This document shows positions 32,950-41,638 of a stretch of 64,000 nucleotides of DNA, piece by piece. Both the position numbers and the translations under genes were made by a program. How positions within the stretch are numbered: the first letter of the stretch is position 1; every line of letters begins with the position of its first letter. Location of the stretch: positions 248,001-312,000 of the forward strand of contig QFQS01000003.1 in NCBI GenBank assembly GCA_003243455.1, read 5' to 3'. A model generated the notes under the pieces. The model did not search any database. It worked only from the letters and a program-made list of their open reading frames with translations, and had not been told where the DNA came from. The DNA comes from Cereibacter sphaeroides. Lineage in GTDB: Bacteria > Pseudomonadota > Alphaproteobacteria > Rhodobacterales > Rhodobacteraceae.

Positions 32950-34046
32950 CCTCTGTCGGGCCGATCCTGATCGGATCGGAAATCTATCGCCGTTCGACCT
33001 ATGGCGGCCAGCACCCCCTGCGCATCCCTCGCGTCTCGACGGTCATGGACCTGTCCCGCGCAATGGGTTGGCTGCCGCCGGATCGCTTTCGCATCAGTCC
33101 GCGCGCCAGACCGGCGGTACTGGCGCTATGGCACGACCCTGCCTACATCGCCGCGCTGCAGGCCGCCGAGGCGCGCGGCCATGCGACGCCCGAGGATACC
33201 GCCCGCTTTGGCCTTGGCACCCTGTCGAACCCGGTCTTCGCCGAGGTCTATCGCCGCCCCGCCACCTCTGCCGGGGGGGCGATGCTGGCCGCCGAGATGC
33301 TGGCGCATGGGGGTATGGTCTACGTCCCCGCGGGTGGAACTCACCACGGCATGAAGGCGCGGGCGAACGGGTTCTGCTATATCAACGATCCGGTGCTGGC
33401 GATGCTGGTGCTGCGCCGGGGCGGCGCGCGTCGCATCGCCTATGTCGATATCGACGCGCATCACTGCGACGGCGTCGAGGCGGCCTTTGCAGGCGATCCC
33501 GATACGCTGCTGATCTCGACGCATGAAGAGGGGCGCTGGCCCTTCACCGGCCACCTTGCCGATGATGGCGGCGGCAATTGCTTCAACCTGCCGGTCCCGC
33601 GCGGCTTCAACGATACCGAGATGCGGGCGGTGCTCGACCGCCTCATCCTGCCGCGCGTCACCGCCTTTCGTCCCGATGCTGTCGTCCTGCAATGCGGTGC
33701 CGACGCGCTGGAGGAAGACCCGCTGTCGCGCCTGTCTTTGTCGAACAACGCGCATTGGTCGGTGGTCGCCGCCCTGCGTGACATCGCACCTCGCTATCTG
33801 GTGCTTGGTGGCGGCGGCTACGACCCCTGGTCGGTCGGGCGTTGCTGGACCGGCGTCTGGGCCACCCTTTCGGGGCAGGAAATCCCCGACCAACTGCCTG
33901 ATGCCGCGCAGCAGGTGCTCACCGCCCTGCCGGTCTTCCGCCGCACCCCTGCGCCTCGCATGCTCACGACCCTTCGAGATACTCCCCGCGAAGGGCCTAT
34001 CCGCCCCGAGATAAACGGCCGCCTTACACAACTGGCCGCCCGATGA
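32946..34046 (+). CDS. AcuC-like histone deacetylase family protein
   Basis: 366-residue zinc amidohydrolase of the class I HDAC/AcuC/acetylpolyamine-amidohydrolase superfamily. The active site shows GTHHGM (two His), NDPVLAML, VDIDAHHCDGV (metal Asp and His), LQCGADAL (second metal Asp) and LVLGGGGYDPW (the Gly-rich motif). The start is uncertain. A TTG at 32946, overlapping the peroxidase TGA, gives TSVGPILIGSEIYRRS as expected; an ATG at 32883 would add 21 residues out of frame with the peroxidase. It overlaps thpR by 4 bp. Acetyl-lysine or acetyl-amine substrates are plausible. Confidence 0.88.
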   Translation: MTSVGPILIGSEIYRRSTYGGQHPLRIPRVSTVMDLSRAMGWLPPDRFRISPRARPAVLALWHDPAYIAALQAAEARGHATPEDTARFGLGTLSNPVFAEVYRRPATSAGGAMLAAEMLAHGGMVYVPAGGTHHGMKARANGFCYINDPVLAMLVLRRGGARRIAYVDIDAHHCDGVEAAFAGDPDTLLISTHEEGRWPFTGHLADDGGGNCFNLPVPRGFNDTEMRAVLDRLILPRVTAFRPDAVVLQCGADALEEDPLSRLSLSNNAHWSVVAALRDIAPRYLVLGGGGYDPWSVGRCWTGVWATLSGQEIPDQLPDAAQQVLTALPVFRRTPAPRMLTTLRDTPREGPIRPEINGRLTQLAAR

Positions 34047-34585
34047 TCCGCGCCTTCCTCGCCCTTGAACTCGACGAGGCCACCCGCTCGGCGTTGGTCG
34101 TGCAGCAGTTCCTGCTGCCCCTGCCGCGCAAAGAGCCGCCCGAGAACTTCCACATCACCCTCGCCTTCCTGGGCGAACAACCCGAGCGCAGCCTTGAGGA
34201 TGCGCATGAGGCGCTGATGGAACTACGCCAGCCCGCCTTCGCGGTCCGGCTGGAAGGTCTCGGCCTCTTCGGCGGCGACCGCCCGCGTGTGGCCTACGCC
34301 GCCGTCACGCAGGATGAACCCCTGATGCGCCTGCAACGCAAGGTCGAAACTATCGCCCGTCGTGCCGGCATTGAGGTCGAGGCGCGCCGCTTCATCCCGC
34401 ACGTCACGCTTGGTCGCTTTCGCCCGCCCGGCATCGAGGAAACCATGCGGCTGGAGCGTGCCATTTCCAGCAGCGGAGACTTCCGTGCAGGGCCGATGTC
34501 GGTGCCTGAATTCGTGATGTTCGAGTCGATCCGTCACGCGGGCGGCTCGCGCTACGAGCCACTGGCGCGCTACCCGCTTACATAA
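34043..34585 (+). CDS. thpR: RNA 2',3'-cyclic phosphodiesterase (2'-5' ligase family)
   Basis: 180-residue 2H phosphoesterase that hydrolyses 2',3'-cyclic phosphates on RNA. Both catalytic HxT motifs are present: HIT at 37-39 (ENFHITLAFLG) and HVT at 120-122 (FIPHVTLGRF). It is the third gene of the peroxidase-deacetylase-thpR unit, with an ATGA overlap to the deacetylase. Its 3' end overlaps the convergent amidase gene by 8 bp. Confidence 0.93.
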   Translation: MIRAFLALELDEATRSALVVQQFLLPLPRKEPPENFHITLAFLGEQPERSLEDAHEALMELRQPAFAVRLEGLGLFGGDRPRVAYAAVTQDEPLMRLQRKVETIARRAGIEVEARRFIPHVTLGRFRPPGIEETMRLERAISSSGDFRAGPMSVPEFVMFESIRHAGGSRYEPLARYPLT

Positions 34586-35990
34586 GCTTCGGCGGGCGCT
34601 TTCCCGGCCAGTCGGTCGCCCGATGATAGGCCTGCCCCAGCCGCAGCAACCGCCTGTCGCTGCCCTTAGGACCAAAGACCTGCACCCCCATCGGCAGGCT
34701 ACCCGCACCAAACCCCGCAGGCATCGCCAGCGCGGGCAGGCCGACCAGACTGACGGGTATCACCACCTCCATCCAGCGGTGATAGGTGTCGCTCACCCGT
34801 CCCCCCACGCTCTCCGGCCAGCGCCACTCCTTGGGAAAGGGCCAGACCTGCGCCGAGGGCAGCACCAGCGCATCGTAACGCTCGAACAGTCGTGACAGCG
34901 CCGTATACCAGTCCGACCGGATCACGCTCGCCCGATGCACATCCACCGCCGAAAGACCCTGCCCGCGCTCGATCTCCCAGATCGCCTCGGGCTTCAGCAG
35001 CGCACGTTGCTTCGGGTCGGCGTAAAGCTCGGCCTTGCCGACTGCATTGGCCCAGCTGCGCAGTGTTACCCAGCTTTCCCAAAGCGCCTCGGCGGGGAAG
35101 GGCGCCGCCACAGGCTCTATGACGCAGCCGATCTCCTCCAGCGCCTTCAGGGCCGCGCCGCAGGTCTCAAGGATGCCCGGCTCCATCGGATAGGCACCGC
35201 CCCAGTCTCCCAACCAGCCGATACGCGTGCCGCGCACGTCCACGTCCAGCGCGGCGGCAAAGGGCTCCCAGCCTCTTGCATGCGGATCGGCGGGCGAGGG
35301 GACGGCCAGCGTCTCCAGCAACCGCGCCAGATCCTCGACGTTCCGCGCCATCGGCCCGTCGGTGGCCAGAGTGTTCAGGAAAGCGTCGCCGCCCGGATCA
35401 TAGGGCACCAGCCCAAAGGTCGGGCGGAACCCGTAGACGTTGCAAAACGCCGCCGGGTTGCGCAGCGAACCCATCATGTCCGATCCGTCCGCCACCGGCA
35501 CCAGCCGCGCCGCCAGCGCCGCCGCCGCCCCTCCGGACGATCCCCCGGCCGAACGCGACGGGTCATAGGGGTTGCCAGTCACCCCATAGACCGGGTTGAA
35601 ACTATGGCTGCCCAGCCCGAATTCGGGCGCGTTCGTTTTCCCGATCAGGATCGCCCCCGCGGCCCGCAGCCGCCGGGGCAGCATCTCATCCGCTTCGGGC
35701 ACAAAATCCACCAGACCGGGGAACCCTTGCGTCGAGCGTATACCGGCGACGTTCTGCAGATCCTTTACCGCGAACGGCAGGCCATGCAACCAGCCGCGCG
35801 GCTCTGCATCATCCGCCGCGCGCGACTCTGCCATCAGCGCCTCATGGTCACGCAAAGCCACAATGGCGTTGATCAGCGGATTTACTGCCTCGATCCTATC
35901 AAGGAACGCCATCATCACTTCCGAAGGCGCAACTTCCCTCGCGGCGATCATGCGCGACAGATCGCAGGCGGACAGTTTGGTAAGGTCCAT
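34578..35990 (-). CDS. Amidase (amidase signature family)
   Basis: 470-residue Ser-cisSer-Lys hydrolase. The Lys is in LPFAVKDLQNVAG (Lys76), the cis-Ser in SAGGSSGGAAAALA (about Ser151), and the nucleophile in DMMGSLRNPA (about Ser175). The usual DGSD turn before it, VADGSDMMGS, is intact. The substrate could be an amide, an N-acyl amine or a carbamoyl compound. It lies directly downstream of a polyamine-type ABC transporter on the same strand, 93 bp after potD. A second, different amidase precedes that transporter, so the cluster may serve import and deacylation of the same compound. Confidence 0.92.
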   Translation of the reverse strand: MDLTKLSACDLSRMIAAREVAPSEVMMAFLDRIEAVNPLINAIVALRDHEALMAESRAADDAEPRGWLHGLPFAVKDLQNVAGIRSTQGFPGLVDFVPEADEMLPRRLRAAGAILIGKTNAPEFGLGSHSFNPVYGVTGNPYDPSRSAGGSSGGAAAALAARLVPVADGSDMMGSLRNPAAFCNVYGFRPTFGLVPYDPGGDAFLNTLATDGPMARNVEDLARLLETLAVPSPADPHARGWEPFAAALDVDVRGTRIGWLGDWGGAYPMEPGILETCGAALKALEEIGCVIEPVAAPFPAEALWESWVTLRSWANAVGKAELYADPKQRALLKPEAIWEIERGQGLSAVDVHRASVIRSDWYTALSRLFERYDALVLPSAQVWPFPKEWRWPESVGGRVSDTYHRWMEVVIPVSLVGLPALAMPAGFGAGSLPMGVQVFGPKGSDRRLLRLGQAYHRATDWPGKRPPKLM

Positions 35991-36002
35991 TCCTGAACTC
36001 TT

Positions 36003-36077
36003 CTTCTGTTCTCAAATATCCTGGGGGTCCGGGGGCAAAGCCCCCGGTGGGGCGGGCGGGGCAATAGCCCCGCCCGC
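36003..36077. repeat. Dispersed GATATTTG-box element with two hairpins between potD and the amidase gene
   Basis: Read on the minus strand: an 11-bp hairpin (36052-36062 with 36067-36077), a CCGGGGGC hairpin (36029-36036 with 36040-36047), GGACCCCCAGGATATTTGAG, and an A/G-rich end. The core of this arrangement, a GC hairpin then CCCC-GATATTTG, also occurs at 41579-41632 and 51772-51842. It may end potD transcription partially. Confidence 0.7.
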
Positions 36078-36082
36078 AAAAA

Positions 36083-37108
36083 TCACTTCTGAAGTTCGGT
36101 CCAGATTGCGGTAATATATTCCTGCGCCTTGGGGCTGCAGGCGGGCAGGAAGTGACCAGCCGCCTTGAACTCTTCCGGAACCACGATCTCAGGTGCAGTC
36201 TTCATATCTTCGGGCATGAACTCCGCCGATCCGGCCACGCCATTGGCATAGCGGGCAAAGGCCGAGACCAGTGCGGCATTCTCCGGCTGCAGGATGAAGT
36301 CGATGAACTTGTAGGCGTTGTCGATGTTCTGCGCATCGGACAGAAGTGCTACCGAGTCCATCCAGACGATGTAGCCTTCCTTGGGATAGCCAAAGGCCAC
36401 GTCCGGGTTCTTCAGACGCGCACGCATGATCGCCCCGTTCCAGTAGACCGAGGCAGGAACGTCGCCCGCCGCCATCTTGTCTTCCATGCCATAGTCCATG
36501 GACATCCACTTTGGCTTGGCCGCCATCAGTGCGTCGCGGACTTTCTTCAGCACCTCTGTATCCTCGGTGCAGGGCTGCCCCCCCTCGTACATCGTGGCCA
36601 GTGCCACGACATCGTTCATCTCGGGAGTGACGTTGACCTTGCCGACCAACTCCGGCGGCGGGTCAAGCCAGATTGCCGAGGTGTTGATGTCGCCACCGTA
36701 TACTTTGGTGTTCACACCGACGCCCGTCGTTCCCCATTGCCACGGAACCGAGAACTTGCGGCCCGGATCCCAAGCAACATCCGCCCATTCCGGTGCGATG
36801 TTCTTGTGGTTCGGCAGCTTGGACAGGTCCAGCTGCTGGATCAGACCCTTGTCGCGGAAGATGCCGACATAGTTGGCCGAGGGCACCACCAAATCAAAAC
36901 CTGCGCCGCCCGCTTCGATTTTGGCAAGTGCGGTGTCATTGCTGTCATAGTCGGTGACGGTGACCTTGATTCCCGTCTCCTTCTCGAATTTCGCCAACAA
37001 TTCCGGGCTGGTATAGTTGCCCCAATTGTAGAGGTTTAGCACCCCTTCGGCCGAGGCCAGCGAGGCGCTGGCAAGCAACAGCGCGGTTGCGGTCAGAAGT
37101 CGTTTCAT
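36083..37108 (-). CDS. potD: Spermidine/putrescine ABC transporter substrate-binding protein
   Basis: 341-residue periplasmic binding protein. Signal peptide MKRLLTATALLLASASLASA precedes EGVLNLYNWGNYTSPELLAKFEKETG, the PotD/PotF start. Likely ligand residues fall at NWGNYT, SANYVGIF, VYWNGA and VWMDSVAL; E. coli PotD uses Trp and Asp at the last position, and both are kept, favouring a polyamine-like ligand. The flanking amidases leave room for a modified (acylated) polyamine. I chose the ATG at 37108, the signal start; the frame opens to 37153. Confidence 0.9.
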   Translation of the reverse strand: MKRLLTATALLLASASLASAEGVLNLYNWGNYTSPELLAKFEKETGIKVTVTDYDSNDTALAKIEAGGAGFDLVVPSANYVGIFRDKGLIQQLDLSKLPNHKNIAPEWADVAWDPGRKFSVPWQWGTTGVGVNTKVYGGDINTSAIWLDPPPELVGKVNVTPEMNDVVALATMYEGGQPCTEDTEVLKKVRDALMAAKPKWMSMDYGMEDKMAAGDVPASVYWNGAIMRARLKNPDVAFGYPKEGYIVWMDSVALLSDAQNIDNAYKFIDFILQPENAALVSAFARYANGVAGSAEFMPEDMKTAPEIVVPEEFKAAGHFLPACSPKAQEYITAIWTELQK

Positions 37109-37174
37109 CGGTAAGTCGCTCCTTGTTGAACTTTTGCGGGTTTTCGCCCGCATTTCTTGATAGTGGCCGACACC

Positions 37175-37978
37175 TCACTCCCGTTTGCGCGTCAGCAGGA
37201 AAAAGGCTGTCAGCAGCAGGACCGTCAGCACCAGAAGCGCCGTCGATATCGCGTTGACCTCGGGCGTGACGCCCCGGCGCAACTGGCCCAGCATATAGGT
37301 GGGCAAGGTGTCCTGTCCCCCCGATTTCACGAATTCAGTGATCACCACATCGTCAAGCGAGATCACGAAGGCCAGCATCGCGCCCGCGATGATCCCAGGC
37401 ATCAAAAGCGGCAGCGTCACCCGGCGGAACGTCAGCCACGGCGTGGCATAAAGGTCCGCCGCCGCCGTCTCAAGGCTCAGGTCCATCCCCTCAAGCCTTG
37501 CGCGGATCGGCAGATAGGCGAAGGGAATGCAGAAGGCCGAGTGCGCGATGATCAGATAGGCAAGCCCGGTATATCCCGTCGCCACCTTGATCGAGGCGAC
37601 GAGGATCAGCAGCGCCACGGCGGTGACGATCTCGGGCACCATCAGGGGCTGGTTGATCATCACATAGATCAGCGTCTGGCCGGGAAAGGGCTTGCGCCGC
37701 GTGGTGCCGATGGCAGCCATGGTGGCGACCGCGGTCGAGATTGCGGCCGCCGAAGTCGCGATCAGCAGCGAACGCAGCGTTGCCTGCTGCACCTGATCGT
37801 TGGCCCAGGCCGTGTGATACCAGCGCAGCGATACCCCCTCCCACATGGCGACGCTATTGCCCGAATTGAACGAATAGACGACCAGCGTGACGATGGGCAG
37901 GTACAGCAGGACAAAGACCAGAATGGCGATAGTCCCGAAGCCGGGCAGCCTGCTGGCCGAGAAGACACGCTCAGCCAT
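37175..37978 (-). CDS. potC: Spermidine/putrescine ABC transporter permease PotC
   Basis: 267-residue permease with six hydrophobic helices. The N-terminal helix FGTIAILVFVLLYLPIVTLVVYSFN, the segment SGNSVAMWEGVSLRWY and the EAA loop LETAAADLYATPWLTFRRVTLPLLMPGI match PotC. The ATG at 37978 was chosen because it begins at the PotC family start (MAERVFSASR) and overlaps the end of potB by 8 bp. The PotB/PotC pair forms the channel driven by PotA. Confidence 0.93.
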   Translation of the reverse strand: MAERVFSASRLPGFGTIAILVFVLLYLPIVTLVVYSFNSGNSVAMWEGVSLRWYHTAWANDQVQQATLRSLLIATSAAAISTAVATMAAIGTTRRKPFPGQTLIYVMINQPLMVPEIVTAVALLILVASIKVATGYTGLAYLIIAHSAFCIPFAYLPIRARLEGMDLSLETAAADLYATPWLTFRRVTLPLLMPGIIAGAMLAFVISLDDVVITEFVKSGGQDTLPTYMLGQLRRGVTPEVNAISTALLVLTVLLLTAFFLLTRKRE

Positions 37979-38879
37979 GTTTCGACCCCGCGTTTGCGGC
38001 GCGAACATAGAACAGCAGCGCAACCGTGACGATGACCAGCAGCGTGATCGAGATCGCCGCACCCAGCGGCCAGTTGCGGCCCTGCCCGAACTGCAGTTCG
38101 ATGAAGTTGCCGATCATCATGTTCTTGCCGCCACCCAGCACGCGCGGCGTTACGTAGGCGCCAAGCGAAGGGATGAAGACAAGGATGGAGCCAGCCACGA
38201 TTCCCGGCTTGACGATGGGCAGGATGATCCGGCGCAGCACCTTCCAGCGGCTGGCGTACAGATCGTAACCCGCCTCCAGCAGCCTCATGTCGAACCGGTC
38301 GATCGCCGCGAAAAGCGGCAACACCATCAAGGGCAAGTAGACATAGGTCATGCCGATAAGCACCGCCGTGTCGGTATAGAGAATCTGCAACGGCTCCTTA
38401 ATCACGCCTAGCCATAGCAGGGAACTGTTCAGGATACCCTCTTTTCGGATGACCTCGTTGATCGCGAAGGTGCGGATCAGAAGGTTGGTCCAGAACGGGA
38501 TCGTGATCAGGAACAGCCAGAAGGCGCGCGCCTGTGCCGGCCGTGTCGCAATGAACCAGGCGGTCGGGAAACCCACTGCAAAGGTGATCAGAGTGGTCAG
38601 AACTGACAGCTTTACCGAGCGCCAGAAGATGGTCAGGTGCGCGTCCGCAAAGCCAAGCGTGCCGTCGAAGATATCCCGCGTGAACAGGATGCCCAGCCAG
38701 CCATCGGTCGAGAATTGCCAGACGACGTTGCCGTATTGTCCGGGCGTCAAGAAGGAATAGATCAGCACGATCGCCAGTGGCCCGACAGCGGCCACTAAAA
38801 GCACGACCAGAGCGGGTGCGGACAAGAGCCAGGCGTTCCGGCGGCTCGTTGTCTCCAGCCGATCCTCGTTGGCCGACAT
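37971..38879 (-). CDS. potB: Spermidine/putrescine ABC transporter permease PotB
   Basis: 302-residue permease. MSANEDRLETTSRRNAWLLS is followed by the first helix APALVVLLVAAVGPLAIVLIYSFL. Further features are FWTNLLIRTFAI, LIGMTYVYLPLMVLPLFAAID and the EAA loop LLEAGYDLYASRWKVLRRIILPIVKPGI. The start at 38879 begins 4 bp after potA; a longer open frame to 38987 overlaps potA and is not used by relatives. Expressed with potA and potC as one unit. Confidence 0.93.
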   Translation of the reverse strand: MSANEDRLETTSRRNAWLLSAPALVVLLVAAVGPLAIVLIYSFLTPGQYGNVVWQFSTDGWLGILFTRDIFDGTLGFADAHLTIFWRSVKLSVLTTLITFAVGFPTAWFIATRPAQARAFWLFLITIPFWTNLLIRTFAINEVIRKEGILNSSLLWLGVIKEPLQILYTDTAVLIGMTYVYLPLMVLPLFAAIDRFDMRLLEAGYDLYASRWKVLRRIILPIVKPGIVAGSILVFIPSLGAYVTPRVLGGGKNMMIGNFIELQFGQGRNWPLGAAISITLLVIVTVALLFYVRAANAGSKHG

Positions 38880-38883
38880 CGCC

Positions 38884-39954
38884 CTAGTCCCCCACAACCT
38901 GTGCCGCGCCCGGAACGAAGCGCAGGCCGACAGCCTTGCCCTTTTCCAGCCCTGCGTCGCCGCTCGCCGGGCTTTGCAGGCGAGCAACCACCTCCACGCC
39001 GTCGGACAGGCGCAGGTGGCAATGGGTGTCGGTGCCGAAATATACCCAGCTGTCGATGGTGGCGGGCAGGCTGTCCGGCTCGTTCGCCGAGACCAGCCGG
39101 ACCTGCTCGGGCCGGACGGCCAGCGTGACCTTGCCGGCGCGTCCCTCGGTCCCCCCCGCCTCGACCGTATCTCCGCAGTCGAGCTTTACGCCGCCAGGCA
39201 CCACTGTTCCGGCAAGGAAGTTCGTCTCGCCGATGAAGCTTGCGACAAAGCGGTTGACGGGGTGGTTGTAGATCTCGCGCGGGACGCCGATCTGCTGGAT
39301 CTTGCCCGCGCTCATGACCGCGATCCGGTCCGACATGGTCAGGGCTTCTTCCTGATCGTGGGTCACGAAGATGAAGGTGATCCCGGTCTCGGTCTGCAGC
39401 CGCTTCAACTCGATCTGCATTTCCTTGCGCAGCTTCAGGTCCAGCGCCGAAAGCGGCTCGTCCAGAAGCAGAACCTTCGGTTGCGGCGCCAAGGCGCGGG
39501 CCAGAGCGACGCGCTGCTGCTGCCCGCCCGACAACTGGCTGGTCTTGCGTCCCGCCAGCGCCTCCAGCCGCACGAGGCCCAGCATCTTCTGGACGACGGC
39601 AGAGACTTCGGACTTGGGTCGCCCCTGCATTTCAAGGCCAAAGCCTATATTCTGGGCAACCGTCAGGTGCGGAAACAGGGCATAGCTCTGGAATACTGTG
39701 TTCACCGGGCGCTTGTTCGGCGGATCATTGGTGATGTCCTGCCCGTCCAGCAGAATCGCCCCCGAAGTGGGCGCCTCAAACCCGGCGATCAGCCTCAAAA
39801 GCGTGGTCTTGCCGCAGCCCGAAGGGCCAAGCAGCGTAAAGAACTCGCTTTTCTTGATTTCGACAGACACGTCATCCAACGCGCGAACGGCAGTGTCGCC
39901 CTGGCCGAAGGCCTTGACGGCGTTGCGGGCTTCAACCGCGACGTCTGCTTTCAC
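38884..39954 (-). CDS. potA: Spermidine/putrescine ABC transporter ATP-binding protein PotA
   Basis: 356-residue ATPase. Walker A is LLGPSGCGKTTLLR, the Q-loop FQSYALFPHLTV, the signature QLSGGQQQRVALARALA, Walker B VLLLDEPLSALD, and the H-loop THDQEEA. A C-terminal TOBE domain (ETNFLAGTVVPGGVKLDCG, then AVRPEQVRLVSANEP) completes the CUT1-like architecture. First gene of the transporter block, 68 bp after the upstream amidase. Confidence 0.95.
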   Translation of the reverse strand: MKADVAVEARNAVKAFGQGDTAVRALDDVSVEIKKSEFFTLLGPSGCGKTTLLRLIAGFEAPTSGAILLDGQDITNDPPNKRPVNTVFQSYALFPHLTVAQNIGFGLEMQGRPKSEVSAVVQKMLGLVRLEALAGRKTSQLSGGQQQRVALARALAPQPKVLLLDEPLSALDLKLRKEMQIELKRLQTETGITFIFVTHDQEEALTMSDRIAVMSAGKIQQIGVPREIYNHPVNRFVASFIGETNFLAGTVVPGGVKLDCGDTVEAGGTEGRAGKVTLAVRPEQVRLVSANEPDSLPATIDSWVYFGTDTHCHLRLSDGVEVVARLQSPASGDAGLEKGKAVGLRFVPGAAQVVGD

Positions 39955-40022
39955 CGGAACTTCCCCCTGACCTTTTTATCGAAGGTTACGGGCGGGAGTT
40001 CTGCCATTGCAAGCACTACTGA

Positions 40023-41474
40023 TCAAATTCCAGTCGCCATCTTCGGTTGCCGCCCAATCCATGGGCGGGCCGCCTCGATCTCGGCGCAAAGCGCGATCAG
40101 TTGCTCATCCGCGCCGAACCGGGCCGCGACATGCACGCCCACCGGCAATCCATCCTTGGTCATGTGCAGGGGGAGCGAGGCCGCAGGCTGGCCCGAGGCG
40201 TTGAACACGGCGCAGAACGGCGAATAGGCAAAGACGCCCTTCGGCCCGATCCGGTAGTCGACATAGTCCTCGCTGACATGGGCAAAGCGGCCGACCTTCG
40301 CGGGCGGCTCGGCAAGCGTCGCGCTTAGCAGGATGTCATAGCCATGCCCATTTTCGGGCTGAAAGAACGCGGCCATCTGGCGGCCAAAGGCGTGTATCGT
40401 GCCGATCGCCTGCAAATAATCCGCGCCCGAAATCGACGCCGCGTGGGCGACCGCGCCGCGACCCGTCGCCTCGACCAGATCGGGGGTAAGGGGGCGCCCT
40501 TTAAGCGAGTGCGAAATGCTCAGCGCCGTGCCGCAGGCCACGATATCGGTCCAGGCGCGCATCATGCCCAGCACGTCGGCCTCAGGTCGCGCATGTTCGA
40601 TATGGTGGCCCAGTTCGGCCAGCAGCCGCGCGGCGTCATGCACGGCCGCCTTGCATTCGGGGTGGATCGCTTCACCGGTGAAAGTGGTCTCGCAAAGCGC
40701 CACACGCAGCCGCCGCGGCGGGCGGCTGATCGCGGCGGCATGGCCACGGCCCAGCGGTGGCGCGTAGTAGGGCGCGCCAAGGTCCGCGCCCTCGCAGGCG
40801 TCCAGCATCACGGCGGTGTCACGCACCGATCTCGTCAGAAATCCGTCGATCGCCATCCCGCCCCAGCCTTCGCCCGAGAACGGCCCGTCGGGCAGGCGCG
40901 CCCGCGTCGACTTGAACCCGAACAACCCGCAGGAGGAGGCTGGAATACGAACAGACCCGCCCCCGTCCGAGCCATGGGCAAAGGGCACGATTCCCGCCGC
41001 CACCGCCGCTCCGGCCCCGCCGGACGATCCGCCCGGCGTATGGTCAAGGTTCCAGGGGTTGCGCGTCGGCCCGCCATAGACGGCGGCCTCCGTCACCGGC
41101 CCCACGCCGCCCTCGGGTGCGGTCGTGCGCCCGAATGTCACGACGCCGGTGGCACGCATCCGGTCGAAGATCGCCGAGTTGCGGGTATAGACGGTGTCTT
41201 TCAGCAGCCGCGACCCGTTATGGCCGGGAAATCCCACCGCCTCGGCGCCCAGATCCTTCAGCAGGAACGGCACGCCCCGGAACGGCCCGCGCGGCAATCC
41301 GTCGGCGATGGATTTGCGGGCCACCTCTTCCTGCACCAGCACCACGGCGTTGATGGCAGGGTTCAGCCGCTCGGTCGCCGCCAGCGCGGCCTCCAGCAGT
41401 TCGGCCGGGCTGACCTCGCCCCGCGCCACATTCTGCGCCATCTCGGTGGCGTCTCGCCCATATGCATCCATCAT
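40023..41474 (-). CDS. Amidase (amidase signature family), upstream of potABCD
   Basis: 483-residue amidase. FRGVPFLLKDLGAEAVGFPG holds the Lys, TPGGSSGGAGAAVAAG the cis-Ser, and AHGSDGGGSVRIPASSCGLFGFK the nucleophile Ser. The sequence differs throughout from the amidase at 34578-35990, so this is not a recent duplication. I chose the ATG at 41474 with AGGAGA 8 nt upstream (ATG at 41471 is also possible); the longer frame to 41624 crosses a repeat. With the transporter and the second amidase it forms a six-gene minus-strand cluster. Confidence 0.92.
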   Translation of the reverse strand: MMDAYGRDATEMAQNVARGEVSPAELLEAALAATERLNPAINAVVLVQEEVARKSIADGLPRGPFRGVPFLLKDLGAEAVGFPGHNGSRLLKDTVYTRNSAIFDRMRATGVVTFGRTTAPEGGVGPVTEAAVYGGPTRNPWNLDHTPGGSSGGAGAAVAAGIVPFAHGSDGGGSVRIPASSCGLFGFKSTRARLPDGPFSGEGWGGMAIDGFLTRSVRDTAVMLDACEGADLGAPYYAPPLGRGHAAAISRPPRRLRVALCETTFTGEAIHPECKAAVHDAARLLAELGHHIEHARPEADVLGMMRAWTDIVACGTALSISHSLKGRPLTPDLVEATGRGAVAHAASISGADYLQAIGTIHAFGRQMAAFFQPENGHGYDILLSATLAEPPAKVGRFAHVSEDYVDYRIGPKGVFAYSPFCAVFNASGQPAASLPLHMTKDGLPVGVHVAARFGADEQLIALCAEIEAARPWIGRQPKMATGI

Positions 41475-41578
41475 CGCCGTCTCCTTTCCTGTCGCGGCGA
41501 GGTTGGTGCGATGTGGCGGCGGCGTCCACCCCGTTCCGTCGCGCCATGCGCCGAAAGCGGCAGCACCCGGCGGAGAGG

Positions 41579-41632
41579 CCGGGGGGCTGTCTGCCCCCCG
41601 GACCCCCGAGGATATTTGAGCCAAGGTGAATG
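41579..41632. repeat. Dispersed GATATTTG-box element between the amidase and DUF6476 genes
   Basis: A 9-bp stem CCGGGGGGC (41579-41587) with GCCCCCCGG (41593-41601) is followed by ACCCCCGAGGATATTTGAG and CCAAGGTGAATGAG. The hairpin plus GATATTTGrG box matches the copies at 36003-36077 (opposite strand) and 51772-51842. It lies just past the stop of DUF6476 (41639) and upstream of the amidase start. Confidence 0.75.
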
Positions 41633-41638
41633 AGGGGG

